NCBI RefSeq assembly: GCF_019218885.1 | Contig: NZ_JAHUWT010000003.1 | Coordinates: 62,001-126,000, forward strand | Direction: 5' to 3' | Origin: Bordetella sp. BOR01 | GTDB lineage: Bacteria; Pseudomonadota; Gammaproteobacteria; Burkholderiales; Burkholderiaceae_B | Length of the DNA: 64,000 nt | In this document: in pieces, positions 17,653 to 26,446 of the stretch | How positions within the stretch are numbered: position 1 is the first letter of the stretch | Layout: each line of letters begins with the position of its first letter | Translations under genes and position numbers: made by a program | Notes under the pieces: generated by a model | Databases searched by the model: none | The model's input: the letters and a program-made list of their open reading frames with translations, nothing else | What the model was told of the DNA's origin: nothing

Positions 17653-17850
17653 GACGGGGGTTCCTGGAGCGTGAAAAGAGAGAAAGCCTGGATGACGGAT
17701 GGCCGCTAGTTTACCGCGCCGGCACGCCCAGCCATGCCCCGGCGCCCCGAAAAAACGCGCAAAATGGCACGTGCCTTCGCGGAAAAGCGCGCAACGGCGC
17801 GCAACGGCGCGCAACCTGCAGATTGGCTCAACTCAGCTTGAGGAGCGCTC

Positions 17851-18027
17851 ATGGATACCCAGGCCCTGGCCACCTTGCTGTGGCTGAACCGGGCTGCGGG
17901 GATGGTGTGGGTGTCGTTCGGTGTGGCGCTGCTGCTGCGCAAGGCGGCAAAACCAGGGGCGGGCGCGGCGGGCCGGGCCTGGGCCCAGGCCCGCACCAAG
18001 ACACGCCTGCTGCTGGTGGGTGGCTAG
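17851..18027 (+). CDS. Small hydrophobic protein of unknown function
   Basis: A 58-residue reading frame, MDTQALATLLWLNRAAGMVWV onward, with a strong ribosome site (GAGGAG, 8 bases before the ATG). One hydrophobic segment (~residues 6-30) could span the membrane, followed by a basic Ala/Lys/Arg-rich tail ending RLLLVGG. It is convergent with the PEBP gene and their ends overlap by four bases (CTAG). I know no family for it. The ribosome site and the compact fit between two genes argue that it is real; the small size and high GC keep confidence moderate. Confidence 0.5.
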   Translation: MDTQALATLLWLNRAAGMVWVSFGVALLLRKAAKPGAGAAGRAWAQARTKTRLLLVGG

Positions 18028-18677
18028 GCCGAGGTATCGCCGATCTGCTTGGGCGCCAGCTCGGGGTTCAGGGTGTACTTGCCGGTAACGCCGGACTGCG
18101 CCAGCACATGGCCCTGCATGGCCTTGAGCACCTCGTTGCCGCCGAAATTGCCCTGCACGTCCAGCTTGGGCACGTCCAGCGCGTACAGCGTGAAAACGTA
18201 GCGGTGCGGCAGCGCGTCGTTCCAGGGCGGGCACGGGCCGTCGTAACCGAAATAGTCGCCATTCATGTCGCGGTCGGCGGCGAACCAGGAGGTGAAGTCG
18301 TTGATGCCCTGGCGCGCGTCGTCGGGGGCCAGCGGGCCGCCCTTGCCGCGCGGGGTGATGCCGCTGGAAAAATCGCCTTCTTCGATCTCGCGCTTGTCGG
18401 CCGACAGGTCGATAAGCACCCAGTGGAAGAAATCGACGCGCGGCAGGTCGGCCGGCACGAGGCGCCCTTCCTGGTTGACGTCGTCGGGCTTGGACGGCAC
18501 ATCGGGGTCGTGGCAGATGAGGGCGAACGAGCGCGTGCCCTCGGGTACGTCGTCCCAGGAAAACTGCGGGTTGAAGTTATCCGCGAGTGCGACGTGCGAC
18601 TGCGGGTCGATCTTGCCGAAAGCGTAGCGATCGGGAATCGATTCGTTATCGGAAAAAGACAGACTCGAGAGTTTCAT
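18024..18677 (-). CDS. YbhB/YbcL family PEBP-like protein
   Basis: A 217-residue member of the phosphatidylethanolamine-binding (Raf-kinase-inhibitor-like) family, somewhat longer than the ~160-180 of YbhB. It shows the family ligand pocket: FALICHDPDVPSKPDD (CR1, with DPD), FFHWVLIDLS, the GPCPPWND segment (GP-PP motif) and YVFTLYALDVPKLD. No signal peptide is visible. The bacterial role is unclear. It is a single gene between tyrS and the small convergent frame at 17851. Confidence 0.9.
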   Translation of the reverse strand: MKLSSLSFSDNESIPDRYAFGKIDPQSHVALADNFNPQFSWDDVPEGTRSFALICHDPDVPSKPDDVNQEGRLVPADLPRVDFFHWVLIDLSADKREIEEGDFSSGITPRGKGGPLAPDDARQGINDFTSWFAADRDMNGDYFGYDGPCPPWNDALPHRYVFTLYALDVPKLDVQGNFGGNEVLKAMQGHVLAQSGVTGKYTLNPELAPKQIGDTSA

Positions 18678-18707
18678 GTCGTGCTCCTGCGAGGCCGTAG
18701 GCGCTTC

Positions 18708-19937
18708 CTACCCTGCCAAGTTAACACGGGCGAACTTGCGCTTGCCCACCTGCAGCACATAAGACCCGGCCTGTAATTGCAACGATTTGTCTTCGACGCG
18801 GTCGCCGTTGACGCGCACCCCGCCTTGCTCGACATTGCGTTGCGCTTCGGCGCCGGATGCCACCAGGCCGGCTTCGCGCAGCACCTTCAGGATACCCAGG
18901 GGCGCGCCCGCCATATTGATCTCGGGCATGTCATCGGGAATGGCGCCATCGCGAAACCGCGCCTGGAAGGTGGCCAGCGCCGCCTCGGCGGCCTGAAGCG
19001 AATGGAAGCGCGCCACGATTTCCTGCGCCAGCGCCACCTTGGCATCTCGCGGATTGGCGCCGGCCTCGATGCCGGCTTTCAGGGCGGCGATGTCGTCGAG
19101 CGAACGGAACGACAGCAATTCGAAGTAGCGCCACATCAGGGTGTCGGAGATCGACATCAGCTTGCCGAACATCGAGTCCGGGCTTTCGGAAATGCCGATG
19201 TAGTTGCCCTTGGACTTGGACATTTTCTCGACACCGTCGGTACCTTCGAGCAGCGGCATGGTCAGCACGCACTGCGGCGCCTGGCCGTATTCTTTCTGCA
19301 GTTCGCGGCCGACCAGCAGATTGAATTTCTGGTCGGTGCCGCCCAATTCCAGGTCGGACTTCAATGCCACCGAATCGTAGCCTTGCATCAGGGGATACAG
19401 GAACTCGTGCACGGCGATGGGCACGCCGCCCTTGAAGCGCTTGGTGAAGTCTTCGCGTTCCATCATGCGCGCCACGGTGTAGCGCGAGGCAAGCTGGATC
19501 AGCCCCCGCGCGCCCAGCGGATCGCTCCATTCGGAGTTGTAGCGGATCTCGGTACGGGCCGGATCCAGCACCAGGCTGGCCTGGGCGTAATAGGTCTTGG
19601 CGTTGGTCTCGATCTGTTCGCGGGTCAGGGGCGGGCGCGTGGAATTGCGGCCGCTGGGGTCGCCGATCATGGACGTGAAGTCGCCGATCAGGAAGATGAC
19701 GTTGTGCCCCAGGTCTTGCAACTGCCGCATCTTGTTCAGCACTACCGTGTGGCCCAGATGGATGTCGGGCGCGGTAGGATCCAGCCCCAGCTTGATGCGC
19801 AACGGCACGCCGCTGGCACGGCTATTGGCCAGCTTGCGGGCGAACTCGGATTCGACCAGCAGTTCATCGCAACCGCGTTTGGCGACGCGCAGGTCGGCTT
19901 CGACTTCAGGGGTGATGGGGGCTTCGGATTGGGACAT
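18708..19937 (-). CDS. tyrS: Tyrosyl-tRNA synthetase
   Basis: A 409-residue class I synthetase of the TyrZ-like type. The HIGH-type motif reads HLGH (in [16 protein letters not shown]) and the second signature is [11 protein letters not shown]. The tyrosine-binding region [23 protein letters not shown] is intact. The C-terminal ~65 residues form an S4-like RNA-binding domain ([16 protein letters not shown]). The start at 19937 (MSQSEAP) is preferred over one 10 codons upstream, which adds a non-conserved stretch. It is divergent from the M23 peptidase gene. Confidence 0.96.
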   Translation of the reverse strand: MSQSEAPITPEVEADLRVAKRGCDELLVESEFARKLANSRASGVPLRIKLGLDPTAPDIHLGHTVVLNKMRQLQDLGHNVIFLIGDFTSMIGDPSGRNSTRPPLTREQIETNAKTYYAQASLVLDPARTEIRYNSEWSDPLGARGLIQLASRYTVARMMEREDFTKRFKGGVPIAVHEFLYPLMQGYDSVALKSDLELGGTDQKFNLLVGRELQKEYGQAPQCVLTMPLLEGTDGVEKMSKSKGNYIGISESPDSMFGKLMSISDTLMWRYFELLSFRSLDDIAALKAGIEAGANPRDAKVALAQEIVARFHSLQAAEAALATFQARFRDGAIPDDMPEINMAGAPLGILKVLREAGLVASGAEAQRNVEQGGVRVNGDRVEDKSLQLQAGSYVLQVGKRKFARVNLAG

Positions 19938-20050
19938 GTCAGGGTGAAACGGGACGGGACAACGCAATAAAGGTGTAAAAACTGCCAGAAAGCGCCGAAA
20001 ATCGGTCGAAAATTCTAGCCGAATCAGCTAGGATACGGCCCTAATCATAC

Positions 20051-20073
20051 GCAACTGTCACCGTTACAGTTGC
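20051..20073. promoter_or_regulatory. Inverted repeat between tyrS and the M23 peptidase gene
   Basis: Arms GCAACTGT and ACAGTTGC are separated by 7 bases. The element lies in the 275-bp divergent promoter region, 114 bp before tyrS and 140 bp before the peptidase gene. It could be an operator or a hairpin in the peptidase leader. No regulator can be named. Confidence 0.4.
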
Positions 20074-20212
20074 AGTCCTGGCTAAACACCCGTTGTTCAC
20101 AAGATGCGTCGCAGGGCGCAAGCCTGCCGCGTGCCATCAAGCGCGCCAGGGTATGCCTGCATCCGGCGCAAAGCATCCTGGGGACTCACGCCACCCTGAA
20201 AGGTCCTGCACG

Positions 20213-21628
20213 ATGAATCGTGGCTTAAACAGCCCGGTCGGTAAGTTCCGCAGCAAAATTGCCGCCCTGTTCGCCTCCCGCTCAGAGTCCACATCCCGCC
20301 GCGCCGGCCTTTTCCGCCGCACGCTTCTCGTCACCGCCATCGGCCTGTTCGCCGGCGCCGCCGCGCTGGGCATGGTGCAGCAGCCCGATCGCACCGAACT
20401 GCCCCCGTCGCGCCAGGTCCAAAGCATCCTGCCGCTGCAAGCCAGCCAGGTCAGCCTCAGCACCGACGACAGCGCCGCCCCGTTCATCAGCGAAACCCGC
20501 ATCCGCTCCGGCGACACCCTGGCCGCCATACTGCAGCGCCTGGACGTCGACGCCCCCGGCCTGCAGCGCTTCCTGACCCAGGCCCCCAGCGCGCGCAGCA
20601 TCTACAAGCTGTACCCGGGGCGCTCGGTGCAGGCGGCCACCGACAGCGAAGGCAAACTGGTCTGGCTGCGCTATATCCACACCCCCGGCGACGAAGACAA
20701 CGGCCAGGTCACCACCAGGATGCTGCTGGTGACGCCGTCCGAAGATTCGTACACCGCCCGCGAGATCAGCGACGGCACCGACCGCCAGACGCGCGTGGCC
20801 GTGGGCACCATCCGCTCGTCGCTGTTCGGCGCCACCGATGCGGCCGGTGTTCCCGATTCGGTCACCATGCAGATGGCCGATATCCTGAATTCCAAGGTCG
20901 ACTTCCTGCGCGATATCCGCCGCGGCGATCAGTTCCGCGTCGTGTACGAAGTGCGTTCCCACCAGGGCCGCTATGCCGGCGCCGGCCGCGTGCTGGCGCT
21001 GGAATTCGTCAATAACGGCAAAACCTACAACGCCGTCTGGTTCAGCCCCGACGGCAAGTCGGGCAGCTACTACGATTTCGACGGCGTCAGCCTGCGCGGC
21101 GCATTCCTGCGCACCGCCCTGAAATTCTCGCGCATCAGCTCCACGTTCGGCATGCGCATGCACCCCATCCACAAGACCTGGACGGGGCACAAGGGTGTCG
21201 ACTACGCCGCTCCCAGCGGCACGCCCATCCATTCCACGGCCGACGGTACGGTCGAATTCGCCGGGCAGCAGCGCGGCTACGGCAACGTGGTCATCGTCAA
21301 GCACTTCGGCAAGTATTCCACCGTCTACGCGCACCAGAGCCGCATCGCCGCCGGCATCAAGCGCGGCAGCAAGGTATCGCAGGGCCAGTTGATCGGCTAT
21401 GTGGGCTCTACCGGCTGGGCCACCGGCCCGCACCTGCACTACGAATTCCGCATCGACAACCAGCCGGTCAACCCGCTGGCGGCCGATCTGCCGGTATCGC
21501 GTCCGCTGGATGCCGCCGAGGCTCGTCAGTTCAAGGCCGCGGTCTTGCCGTACAAGCAGCAGATCGCGCTGCTGACCGAATTTCAGCGGACCCTGCCCGA
21601 ATCCAGCACCAACCTGGCCAGCCGCTAG
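20213..21628 (+). CDS. M23 family murein endopeptidase (MepM-like)
   Basis: A 471-residue cell-wall hydrolase. An N-terminal membrane anchor or signal (RRTLLVTAIGLFAGAAALG, ~residues 36-55) is followed by an Opa-A/LysM-like region (ETRIRSGDTLAAILQRLDV). The C-terminal LytM/M23 zinc peptidase domain carries HPIHKTWTGHKGVDYAAPSGTP and the HLHYEF motif, with all zinc ligands present. It probably cleaves D,D-crosslinks of peptidoglycan during growth, as E. coli MepM does. The start at 20213 (MNRGLNSPVGK) follows AAAGG. It lies 26 bp upstream of anmK, making a recycling-related pair. Confidence 0.93.
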   Translation: MNRGLNSPVGKFRSKIAALFASRSESTSRRAGLFRRTLLVTAIGLFAGAAALGMVQQPDRTELPPSRQVQSILPLQASQVSLSTDDSAAPFISETRIRSGDTLAAILQRLDVDAPGLQRFLTQAPSARSIYKLYPGRSVQAATDSEGKLVWLRYIHTPGDEDNGQVTTRMLLVTPSEDSYTAREISDGTDRQTRVAVGTIRSSLFGATDAAGVPDSVTMQMADILNSKVDFLRDIRRGDQFRVVYEVRSHQGRYAGAGRVLALEFVNNGKTYNAVWFSPDGKSGSYYDFDGVSLRGAFLRTALKFSRISSTFGMRMHPIHKTWTGHKGVDYAAPSGTPIHSTADGTVEFAGQQRGYGNVVIVKHFGKYSTVYAHQSRIAAGIKRGSKVSQGQLIGYVGSTGWATGPHLHYEFRIDNQPVNPLAADLPVSRPLDAAEARQFKAAVLPYKQQIALLTEFQRTLPESSTNLASR

Positions 21629-21654
21629 CGCGGCAGCCACCACCTTTCCCTGCC

Positions 21655-22791
21655 ATGACCCGATCCGGCGGCCCGCGCTTCGAAACGACCGGCCGCCTTT
21701 TCATCGGGCTGATGTCGGGCACCAGCCTGGACGGCGCCGATGGCGTGCTGGTACGCCTGGCCGCCACGCAGGCGCCGCAAGTATTGGCCACGGCCGCCCT
21801 GCCCATGCCGGCCGGCCTGCGCGCCGAATTGCTGGCCCTTAACCGCAGCGGCGCCGATGAGCTGCATCGTGCGGCACTGGCCGCGCAGGCGCTGGCCCGG
21901 CTATATGCCGATACCGTGCAAGCCCTGCTGCGGCAAGCCAGCCAGCCGGCCCGGGCGGTCAGCGCCATCGGCGCGCATGGCCAGACCGTGCGGCATCGGC
22001 CCGAACTGGGCTACACGCTGCAACTTAACGCCCCCGCCCTGCTGGCCGAACTTGCCGGCATCGATGTCGTGGCCGATTTCCGCAGCCGCGATGTGGCGGC
22101 CGGGGGCCAGGGCGCGCCGCTGGTGCCCCCTTTTCATGCAGCCATGTTCCAGGCCCCGCATGAACGTGCCGTGCTGAACCTGGGCGGCATTGCCAACCTG
22201 ACGCTACTGGCGCCGGGCCTGCCGCCACGGGGCTTCGACACGGGCCCAGCCAATGTGCTGCTGGATACCTGGTGCCAGCGCCATACCGGCCAGCCGTACG
22301 ACGATGGCGGCCGCTGGGCTGCCACCGGCCAGGTGCAGGCGACGCTGCTTGAACACCTGCTGGCCGGCGAACCCTGGCTGGCCCTGCCCCCGCCCAAGTC
22401 CACGGGCCGCGACCTGTTCGATGCCGCCTGGCTGGACCAGCGCCTGCAAGATTACGACGCCTCTTGCCCCACGGCGCAAGACGTGCAGGCCACCCTGCAG
22501 CGGTTCACCGCACGCACCGTGGCCGATGCCCTGGAAGCGGCCGCGCCGGCCACGCGCGACGTGCTGGTATGCGGTGGCGGCGCGCGCAACCCTGGCTTGA
22601 TGCGCGAACTGGCCGCCTGCCTGCAACGCCCGGTGCAAGCCACCGATGCCGCCGGCGTGCCGGCCCAATGGGTCGAGGCCATGGCGTTCGCCTGGCTGGC
22701 GCAAGCCTTCCTGGACCGTACTCCCGCGGGCGTGCCGCAAGTAACGGGCGCGCACGGCCCACGCGTGCTGGGCGCGCTGTATCCGGCCTGA
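21655..22791 (+). CDS. anmK: Anhydro-N-acetylmuramic acid kinase
   Basis: A 378-residue kinase that opens and phosphorylates 1,6-anhydro-MurNAc released during murein turnover. It has the glycine-rich phosphate loop GLMSGTSLDGADGVLV near the N-terminus, ISAIGAHGQTVRHRP-like and NLGGIANLTLL blocks, and VCGGGARNPGLM at the C-terminal ATP site. Length is typical (~370). It directly follows a murein endopeptidase gene, consistent with cell-wall recycling. Confidence 0.95.
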   Translation: MTRSGGPRFETTGRLFIGLMSGTSLDGADGVLVRLAATQAPQVLATAALPMPAGLRAELLALNRSGADELHRAALAAQALARLYADTVQALLRQASQPARAVSAIGAHGQTVRHRPELGYTLQLNAPALLAELAGIDVVADFRSRDVAAGGQGAPLVPPFHAAMFQAPHERAVLNLGGIANLTLLAPGLPPRGFDTGPANVLLDTWCQRHTGQPYDDGGRWAATGQVQATLLEHLLAGEPWLALPPPKSTGRDLFDAAWLDQRLQDYDASCPTAQDVQATLQRFTARTVADALEAAAPATRDVLVCGGGARNPGLMRELAACLQRPVQATDAAGVPAQWVEAMAFAWLAQAFLDRTPAGVPQVTGAHGPRVLGALYPA

Positions 22792-22844
22792 AGCCCAAGC
22801 CGCTTGCAGTGCAAATGCCCGCAAAAACCAGGCGCCGCACAAAC

Positions 22845-22874
22845 AACGGCCCCCTGCGCAGGCAGGAGGCCGTT
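22845..22874 (-). terminator. Hairpin between anmK and erpA
   Basis: AACGGCCCCCTGC pairs with GCAGGAGGCCGTT (one mismatch). On the minus strand it is followed by GTTGTTTGTG, so it may terminate erpA. It could also act on the convergent anmK transcript, although it has no clean T-run on that side. Confidence 0.55.
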
Positions 22875-22920
22875 GGTACCCGTGGCGGCCGGGCGTGGCC
22901 CGCCGCCAGTGGGTAAGAAC

Positions 22921-23289
22921 CTACACCGAGAACGACGAGCCGCAGCCGCAGGTGGTGCTGGCGTTCGGGTTGCGGATCACGAACTGGGCGCCTTCAAGGT
23001 CTTCTTTGTAGTCGATCTCGGCGCCGACCAGGTACTGGAAGCTCATCGGGTCGACCAGCAACTGCACGCCATTCTTGTCGAGCACGGTGTCGTCTTCGTT
23101 GACGGCCTCATCGAAGGTGAAGCCATACTGGAAGCCGGAACAGCCGCCGCCCTGCACGAACACGCGCAGCTTGAGTTCAGGGTTGCCTTCTTCGGCCAGC
23201 AGGTCTTTGACCTTGGCCGCAGCGGAATCGGTAAAAACCAACGGCGTCGGCGGCGCCTGGAGGTCGACGGTTTCGGTGACTGCATTCAT
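22921..23289 (-). CDS. erpA: Iron-sulfur cluster insertion protein ErpA
   Basis: A 122-residue A-type carrier that delivers Fe-S clusters to apoproteins. The three conserved cysteines are Cys50 (GGGCSGF), Cys114 and Cys116 ([10 protein letters not shown] at the C-terminus). The start at 23289 (MNAVTETV) gives standard family length; an upstream in-frame start adds 15 unrelated residues. It is convergent with anmK, and its likely upstream neighbour in transcription is the membrane-anchored protein at 23375. Confidence 0.95.
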   Translation of the reverse strand: MNAVTETVDLQAPPTPLVFTDSAAAKVKDLLAEEGNPELKLRVFVQGGGCSGFQYGFTFDEAVNEDDTVLDKNGVQLLVDPMSFQYLVGAEIDYKEDLEGAQFVIRNPNASTTCGCGSSFSV

Positions 23290-23374
23290 GGTGGAGCTCC
23301 TGGCCGCGCACGGCCATATCGGGTAGGCGGCCACGCCGCACTATGCGTCCATAGTAGCGCAGACGCGGCGGGGT

Positions 23375-24124
23375 TCAAAATTCCAGCTTGATATTACGGG
23401 AGGCGCGTACGGTGCTGCCCTCGAGCACGCTGATCGTGACGGTTTCGGGGACAAATCCCTGGGGCAGCTCGAGCACGCCCTCGCTGCGCTGGTACTGATC
23501 GAATTGCAGGGCCAGCGGCCCGCCCCCGGCGGCCGGCACTGCCCCGGGGTCGGCCGGCGTATCGGCCTTGAGCTGCATGGGCGCCAGGTCGACCGACACG
23601 GTTTCGCCCTTGAGCACCCCGGCCGCCTGGAACCGCAGCATACCGGTGAACGGCGTCTCGCTGCGGCCGCTGCGCATCAGCAGCACGCGATATTTCAGCC
23701 CCTGCCCTTCGCGCTGGATCTCGGCACCGCGGATATCCACCGCGCCTTCGGGCCCGGGCGGCAGCAGTTGCTCGAAGAACGCCAGGCGGTCGCGCACCCG
23801 GCCCAGCTCGTCCTGGGCCGAGCGCAGCTGGAGCTCAAGTTCCTGGCGAGCGGCACGCTCGACAGAGATCTCTCCATCGGCGGTATCGAGCTGGGCGCGC
23901 AAGAAGCGGCTTTCGGCCTGGCTTTGCCGTATGGCGGCATCTTGCGCGGCAACCTGTTCGGCCGTGACCACCACAGTATCGGTTGCGGCTGCCGATTGGC
24001 GTGCATGGCGATAGCCCGCGGCCGCCCCGACAGCCAGGCCGACGGCCAGCACGCACAGCAGCATCAGCCATCGTAAGAACAAGCCGGAACTGCGCGCGGC
24101 CTTGGGTTCGGGAATAGGTTGCAT
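23375..24124 (-). CDS. Membrane-anchored coiled-coil protein, DUF6776-like
   Basis: A 249-residue protein of unknown function. One transmembrane helix lies near residues 18-40 (LRWLMLLCVLAVGLAVGAAAG). A coiled-coil segment follows at ~60-120 (QVAAQDAAIRQSQAESRFLRA and further heptads), then a beta-rich C-terminal domain (LKYRVLLMRSGRSETPFTGML, VTISVLEGSTVRASRNIKLEF). Its topology suggests a periplasmic domain anchored in the inner membrane. Position between argC and erpA and general layout fit the DUF6776 family. The ATG at 24124 is used. Confidence 0.68.
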   Translation of the reverse strand: MQPIPEPKAARSSGLFLRWLMLLCVLAVGLAVGAAAGYRHARQSAAATDTVVVTAEQVAAQDAAIRQSQAESRFLRAQLDTADGEISVERAARQELELQLRSAQDELGRVRDRLAFFEQLLPPGPEGAVDIRGAEIQREGQGLKYRVLLMRSGRSETPFTGMLRFQAAGVLKGETVSVDLAPMQLKADTPADPGAVPAAGGGPLALQFDQYQRSEGVLELPQGFVPETVTISVLEGSTVRASRNIKLEF

Positions 24125-24165
24125 CAAGACGGCCGGGCAGGCCCGAGGGCTGCCCCGGCAACGGT

Positions 24166-25230
24166 TTACGGCAGGATGGCGACCTGGTCCAGGCCGGCCG
24201 ATTCAGGCAGGCCGAACATCAGGTTCATGTTCTGCACGGCCTGGCCCGACGCGCCCTTGACCAGGTTGTCCTGGATGACCAGCACGATGAGCAGGTCGCC
24301 GCCATTGGGGCGTTGCAGGGCGATGCGCAGGTTGTTGGAGGCGCGCACCGAGCGGGTTTCGGGCAGGCTGCCGGCCGGCATGACGTCAACGAACGACTCG
24401 TCGGCGTAGCGCTTTTCATACAGGGCCTGGAAGTCGGTACCCAGGGCGTCGGGGCGGATACGCGCATACAGCGTCGAGAACATGCCGCGGATCATGGGCA
24501 CCAGGTGCGGCACGAAGGTCAGGCCAACCTTGCCGCCCGCCAGCTTTTCAAGCTGTTCGGAAATTTCGGGATGATGGCGATGGCCAGCTACTCCGTAGGC
24601 CTTGAAGTTGTCGCTGGCTTCGGAGAACAGCGTGCTGACTTCGGCCTTGCGGCCGGCGCCGGACACGCCGGACTTGCAGTCGGCGATGAGCGTCTGGGTA
24701 TCGACCAGGGTGGCGCCGTTTTCCAGCAACGGGGCCAGACCCAGCAGCACTGTCGTGGGATAGCAGCCTGGATTGCCGATGACGCGCGCCTTGGACACGG
24801 CTTCGCGGTTGAGCTCGACCAGGCCATAGACGGATTCGGCCAGGATGTCGGGACACGAGTGCGGCATCTTGTACCAGCGCTCGAACGTGGCGGTATCTTG
24901 CAGGCGAAAGTCGGCGGCCAGGTCGATGATGCGAGTGTCGGCGGCCAGCAGTTCTTGCGCCTGGGCCATGGCCACGCCATGCGGCGTGGCGAAGAACACC
25001 ACATCGCAATCGGCCAGGTTGGCCTTTTCGGGCGTGGAGAACGCCAGCTTCACATGGCCGCGCAGGTTGGGATACATGTCAGCCACCGGCAGACCGTCTT
25101 CTTTGCGGGACGTGATGGCGGTGAGCTCCACATGGGGATGCTGCGACAGCAAGCGCAGCAGTTCGACGCCGGTATAGCCGGTACCGCCGACAATGCCGAC
25201 CTTGATGCGGGAATTCGATGCGTGGGCCAT
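24166..25230 (-). CDS. argC: N-acetyl-gamma-glutamyl-phosphate reductase
   Basis: A 354-residue NADPH-dependent enzyme of arginine biosynthesis that reduces N-acetylglutamyl phosphate to the semialdehyde. The N-terminal Rossmann motif is [18 protein letters not shown]. The catalytic cysteine sits in [15 protein letters not shown], and the conserved His in GHRHHPEI is also present. The length is typical of the long ArgC type. It lies downstream of rplM-rpsI, separated by a strong terminator, and has its own 131-bp upstream region. Confidence 0.96.
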   Translation of the reverse strand: MAHASNSRIKVGIVGGTGYTGVELLRLLSQHPHVELTAITSRKEDGLPVADMYPNLRGHVKLAFSTPEKANLADCDVVFFATPHGVAMAQAQELLAADTRIIDLAADFRLQDTATFERWYKMPHSCPDILAESVYGLVELNREAVSKARVIGNPGCYPTTVLLGLAPLLENGATLVDTQTLIADCKSGVSGAGRKAEVSTLFSEASDNFKAYGVAGHRHHPEISEQLEKLAGGKVGLTFVPHLVPMIRGMFSTLYARIRPDALGTDFQALYEKRYADESFVDVMPAGSLPETRSVRASNNLRIALQRPNGGDLLIVLVIQDNLVKGASGQAVQNMNLMFGLPESAGLDQVAILP

Positions 25231-25361
25231 GGTGTGGAGCTTCCGTAGGACGAAAGAAGATTGTATCGCTTGCGCGCAGCACTCAGAAACGAATGAGGCC
25301 CCAGGCTGCGCCTTCGGTTCGGGATTTCGGGACGGATTTGCGCCTTGGATGGCCCAGTGGC

Positions 25362-25387
25362 AAAAAGGCCGCTTTCGCGGCCTTTTT
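25362..25387 (-). terminator. Bidirectional rho-independent terminator after rpsI
   Basis: AAAAAGGCCGC and GCGGCCTTTTT form a perfect 11-bp stem with a short TTC-type loop. Both sides end in an A/T tract, so it can work in either direction. It closes the rplM-rpsI transcript 9 bp after the rpsI stop. Confidence 0.92.
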
Positions 25388-25395
25388 GGGGAACA

Positions 25396-25788
25396 TTAGC
25401 GCTTGCTGAACTGCTTGCGCCGACGTGCCTTGCGGAAGCCGACTTTCTTACGTTCGACTTCTCGGGCGTCACGGGTGACGAAGCCTGCTTGCGACAGCGC
25501 GGGCTTGAGGGCCTCGTCGTAGTCGATCAGGGCACGCGTGATGCCGTGGCGCACCGCGCCGGCTTGGCCGGTTTCGCCGCCACCGTGCACGTTGACCTTG
25601 ACGTCGAACGATTCCAGCAGGCCGGTCAGTTCGAGCGGCTGGCGCACGATCATGCGGCCGGTTTCGCGAGCGAAGAACTCGTCGACGGGCTTGCCGTTGA
25701 CGACGATCTTGCCCGATCCTTTCTTGATGAAAACACGAGCCACCGAGGTTTTGCGACGGCCGGTTCCGTAGTTCCAGTTACCGATCAT
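25396..25788 (-). CDS. rpsI: 30S ribosomal protein S9
   Basis: A 130-residue S9 of normal length. It has the N-terminal [14 protein letters not shown], the central [21 protein letters not shown] and the invariant basic C-terminal tail ending QFSKR, which reaches the ribosomal P site. It is cotranscribed with rplM, 9 bp upstream, the universal bacterial pairing. Confidence 0.98.
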   Translation of the reverse strand: MIGNWNYGTGRRKTSVARVFIKKGSGKIVVNGKPVDEFFARETGRMIVRQPLELTGLLESFDVKVNVHGGGETGQAGAVRHGITRALIDYDEALKPALSQAGFVTRDAREVERKKVGFRKARRRKQFSKR

Positions 25789-25797
25789 GGCGTTTCC

Positions 25798-26226
25798 TTA
25801 GAGATCCAGCGGCTTGGGCTGCTGAGCGGTGTGCGGGTGCTCGGCACCGGCATACACCTTGAGTTTCTTGATCATGGCGTAGCCCAGCGGACCCTTGGGC
25901 AGCATGCCCTTGACGGCCTTCTGGATGGCGCGGCCGGGAAAACGCTGCTGCATTTTCTCGAAGTTCGTTTCACGGATACCGCCCGGGTAGGTGGTGTGGC
26001 GGAAGTACTTCTTGTCTTGCGCCTTGTTACCCGTGACGACGATATCGGCGGCGTTGATGATGACGATGTAATCGCCGGTATCAACGTGCGGCGTGAATTC
26101 AGGTTTGTGCTTGCCACGCAGGCGACGTGCGACTTCGCTGGCCACACGACCGAGGACTTTGCCCTTGGCGTCGATCACAAACCAGTCACGTTGGACTTCA
26201 TGCGGCTTAGCCACAAAGGTCTTCAT
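25798..26226 (-). CDS. rplM: 50S ribosomal protein L13
   Basis: A 142-residue L13 of standard length: [20 protein letters not shown] at the N-terminus, the [22 protein letters not shown] stretch, and [25 protein letters not shown]. It is the first gene of the rplM-rpsI operon. A hairpin in its leader at 26250-26275 lies about 24 bases before the start codon and could serve L13 autoregulation. Confidence 0.98.
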   Translation of the reverse strand: MKTFVAKPHEVQRDWFVIDAKGKVLGRVASEVARRLRGKHKPEFTPHVDTGDYIVIINAADIVVTGNKAQDKKYFRHTTYPGGIRETNFEKMQQRFPGRAIQKAVKGMLPKGPLGYAMIKKLKVYAGAEHPHTAQQPKPLDL

Positions 26227-26249
26227 GATTGGTTCCTAAAAGGTAAATT

Positions 26250-26275
26250 TTCTTGCCGGAAGAGCCTGGCAAGAA
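26250..26275 (-). promoter_or_regulatory. Leader hairpin upstream of rplM
   Basis: TTCTTGCC (26250-26257) and GGCAAGAA (26268-26275) form an 8-bp stem flanked by A/T tracts. It sits in the probable 5' untranslated region of rplM. E. coli L13 represses its own mRNA at the leader, so a similar role here is a reasonable inference. On the plus strand the same hairpin precedes six T residues and could end stray antisense transcripts. Confidence 0.45.
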
Positions 26276-26446
26276 TTTTTTCCTATTCCGTTGTGCTTTG
26301 GGGAAACCCGTTAGGAAACCCGCAGCTGGCCTAAGCGTTATTACCCGCCCGTGCTACCAACCGGAATAAGGGAAAGCTGATCATTCTAGCACGATTGCGC
26401 AAATAATGGGCAATGCGCTTTCAGATACCGTCTTGGCCGTCAAGCG

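Noticed and set aside
20282-21643. Long open frame antisense to the M23 peptidase gene (453 codons)
   Set aside because: It is the usual antisense shadow in high-GC DNA. The plus-strand frame carries a clear M23 domain, and the antisense translation has no recognisable motif.
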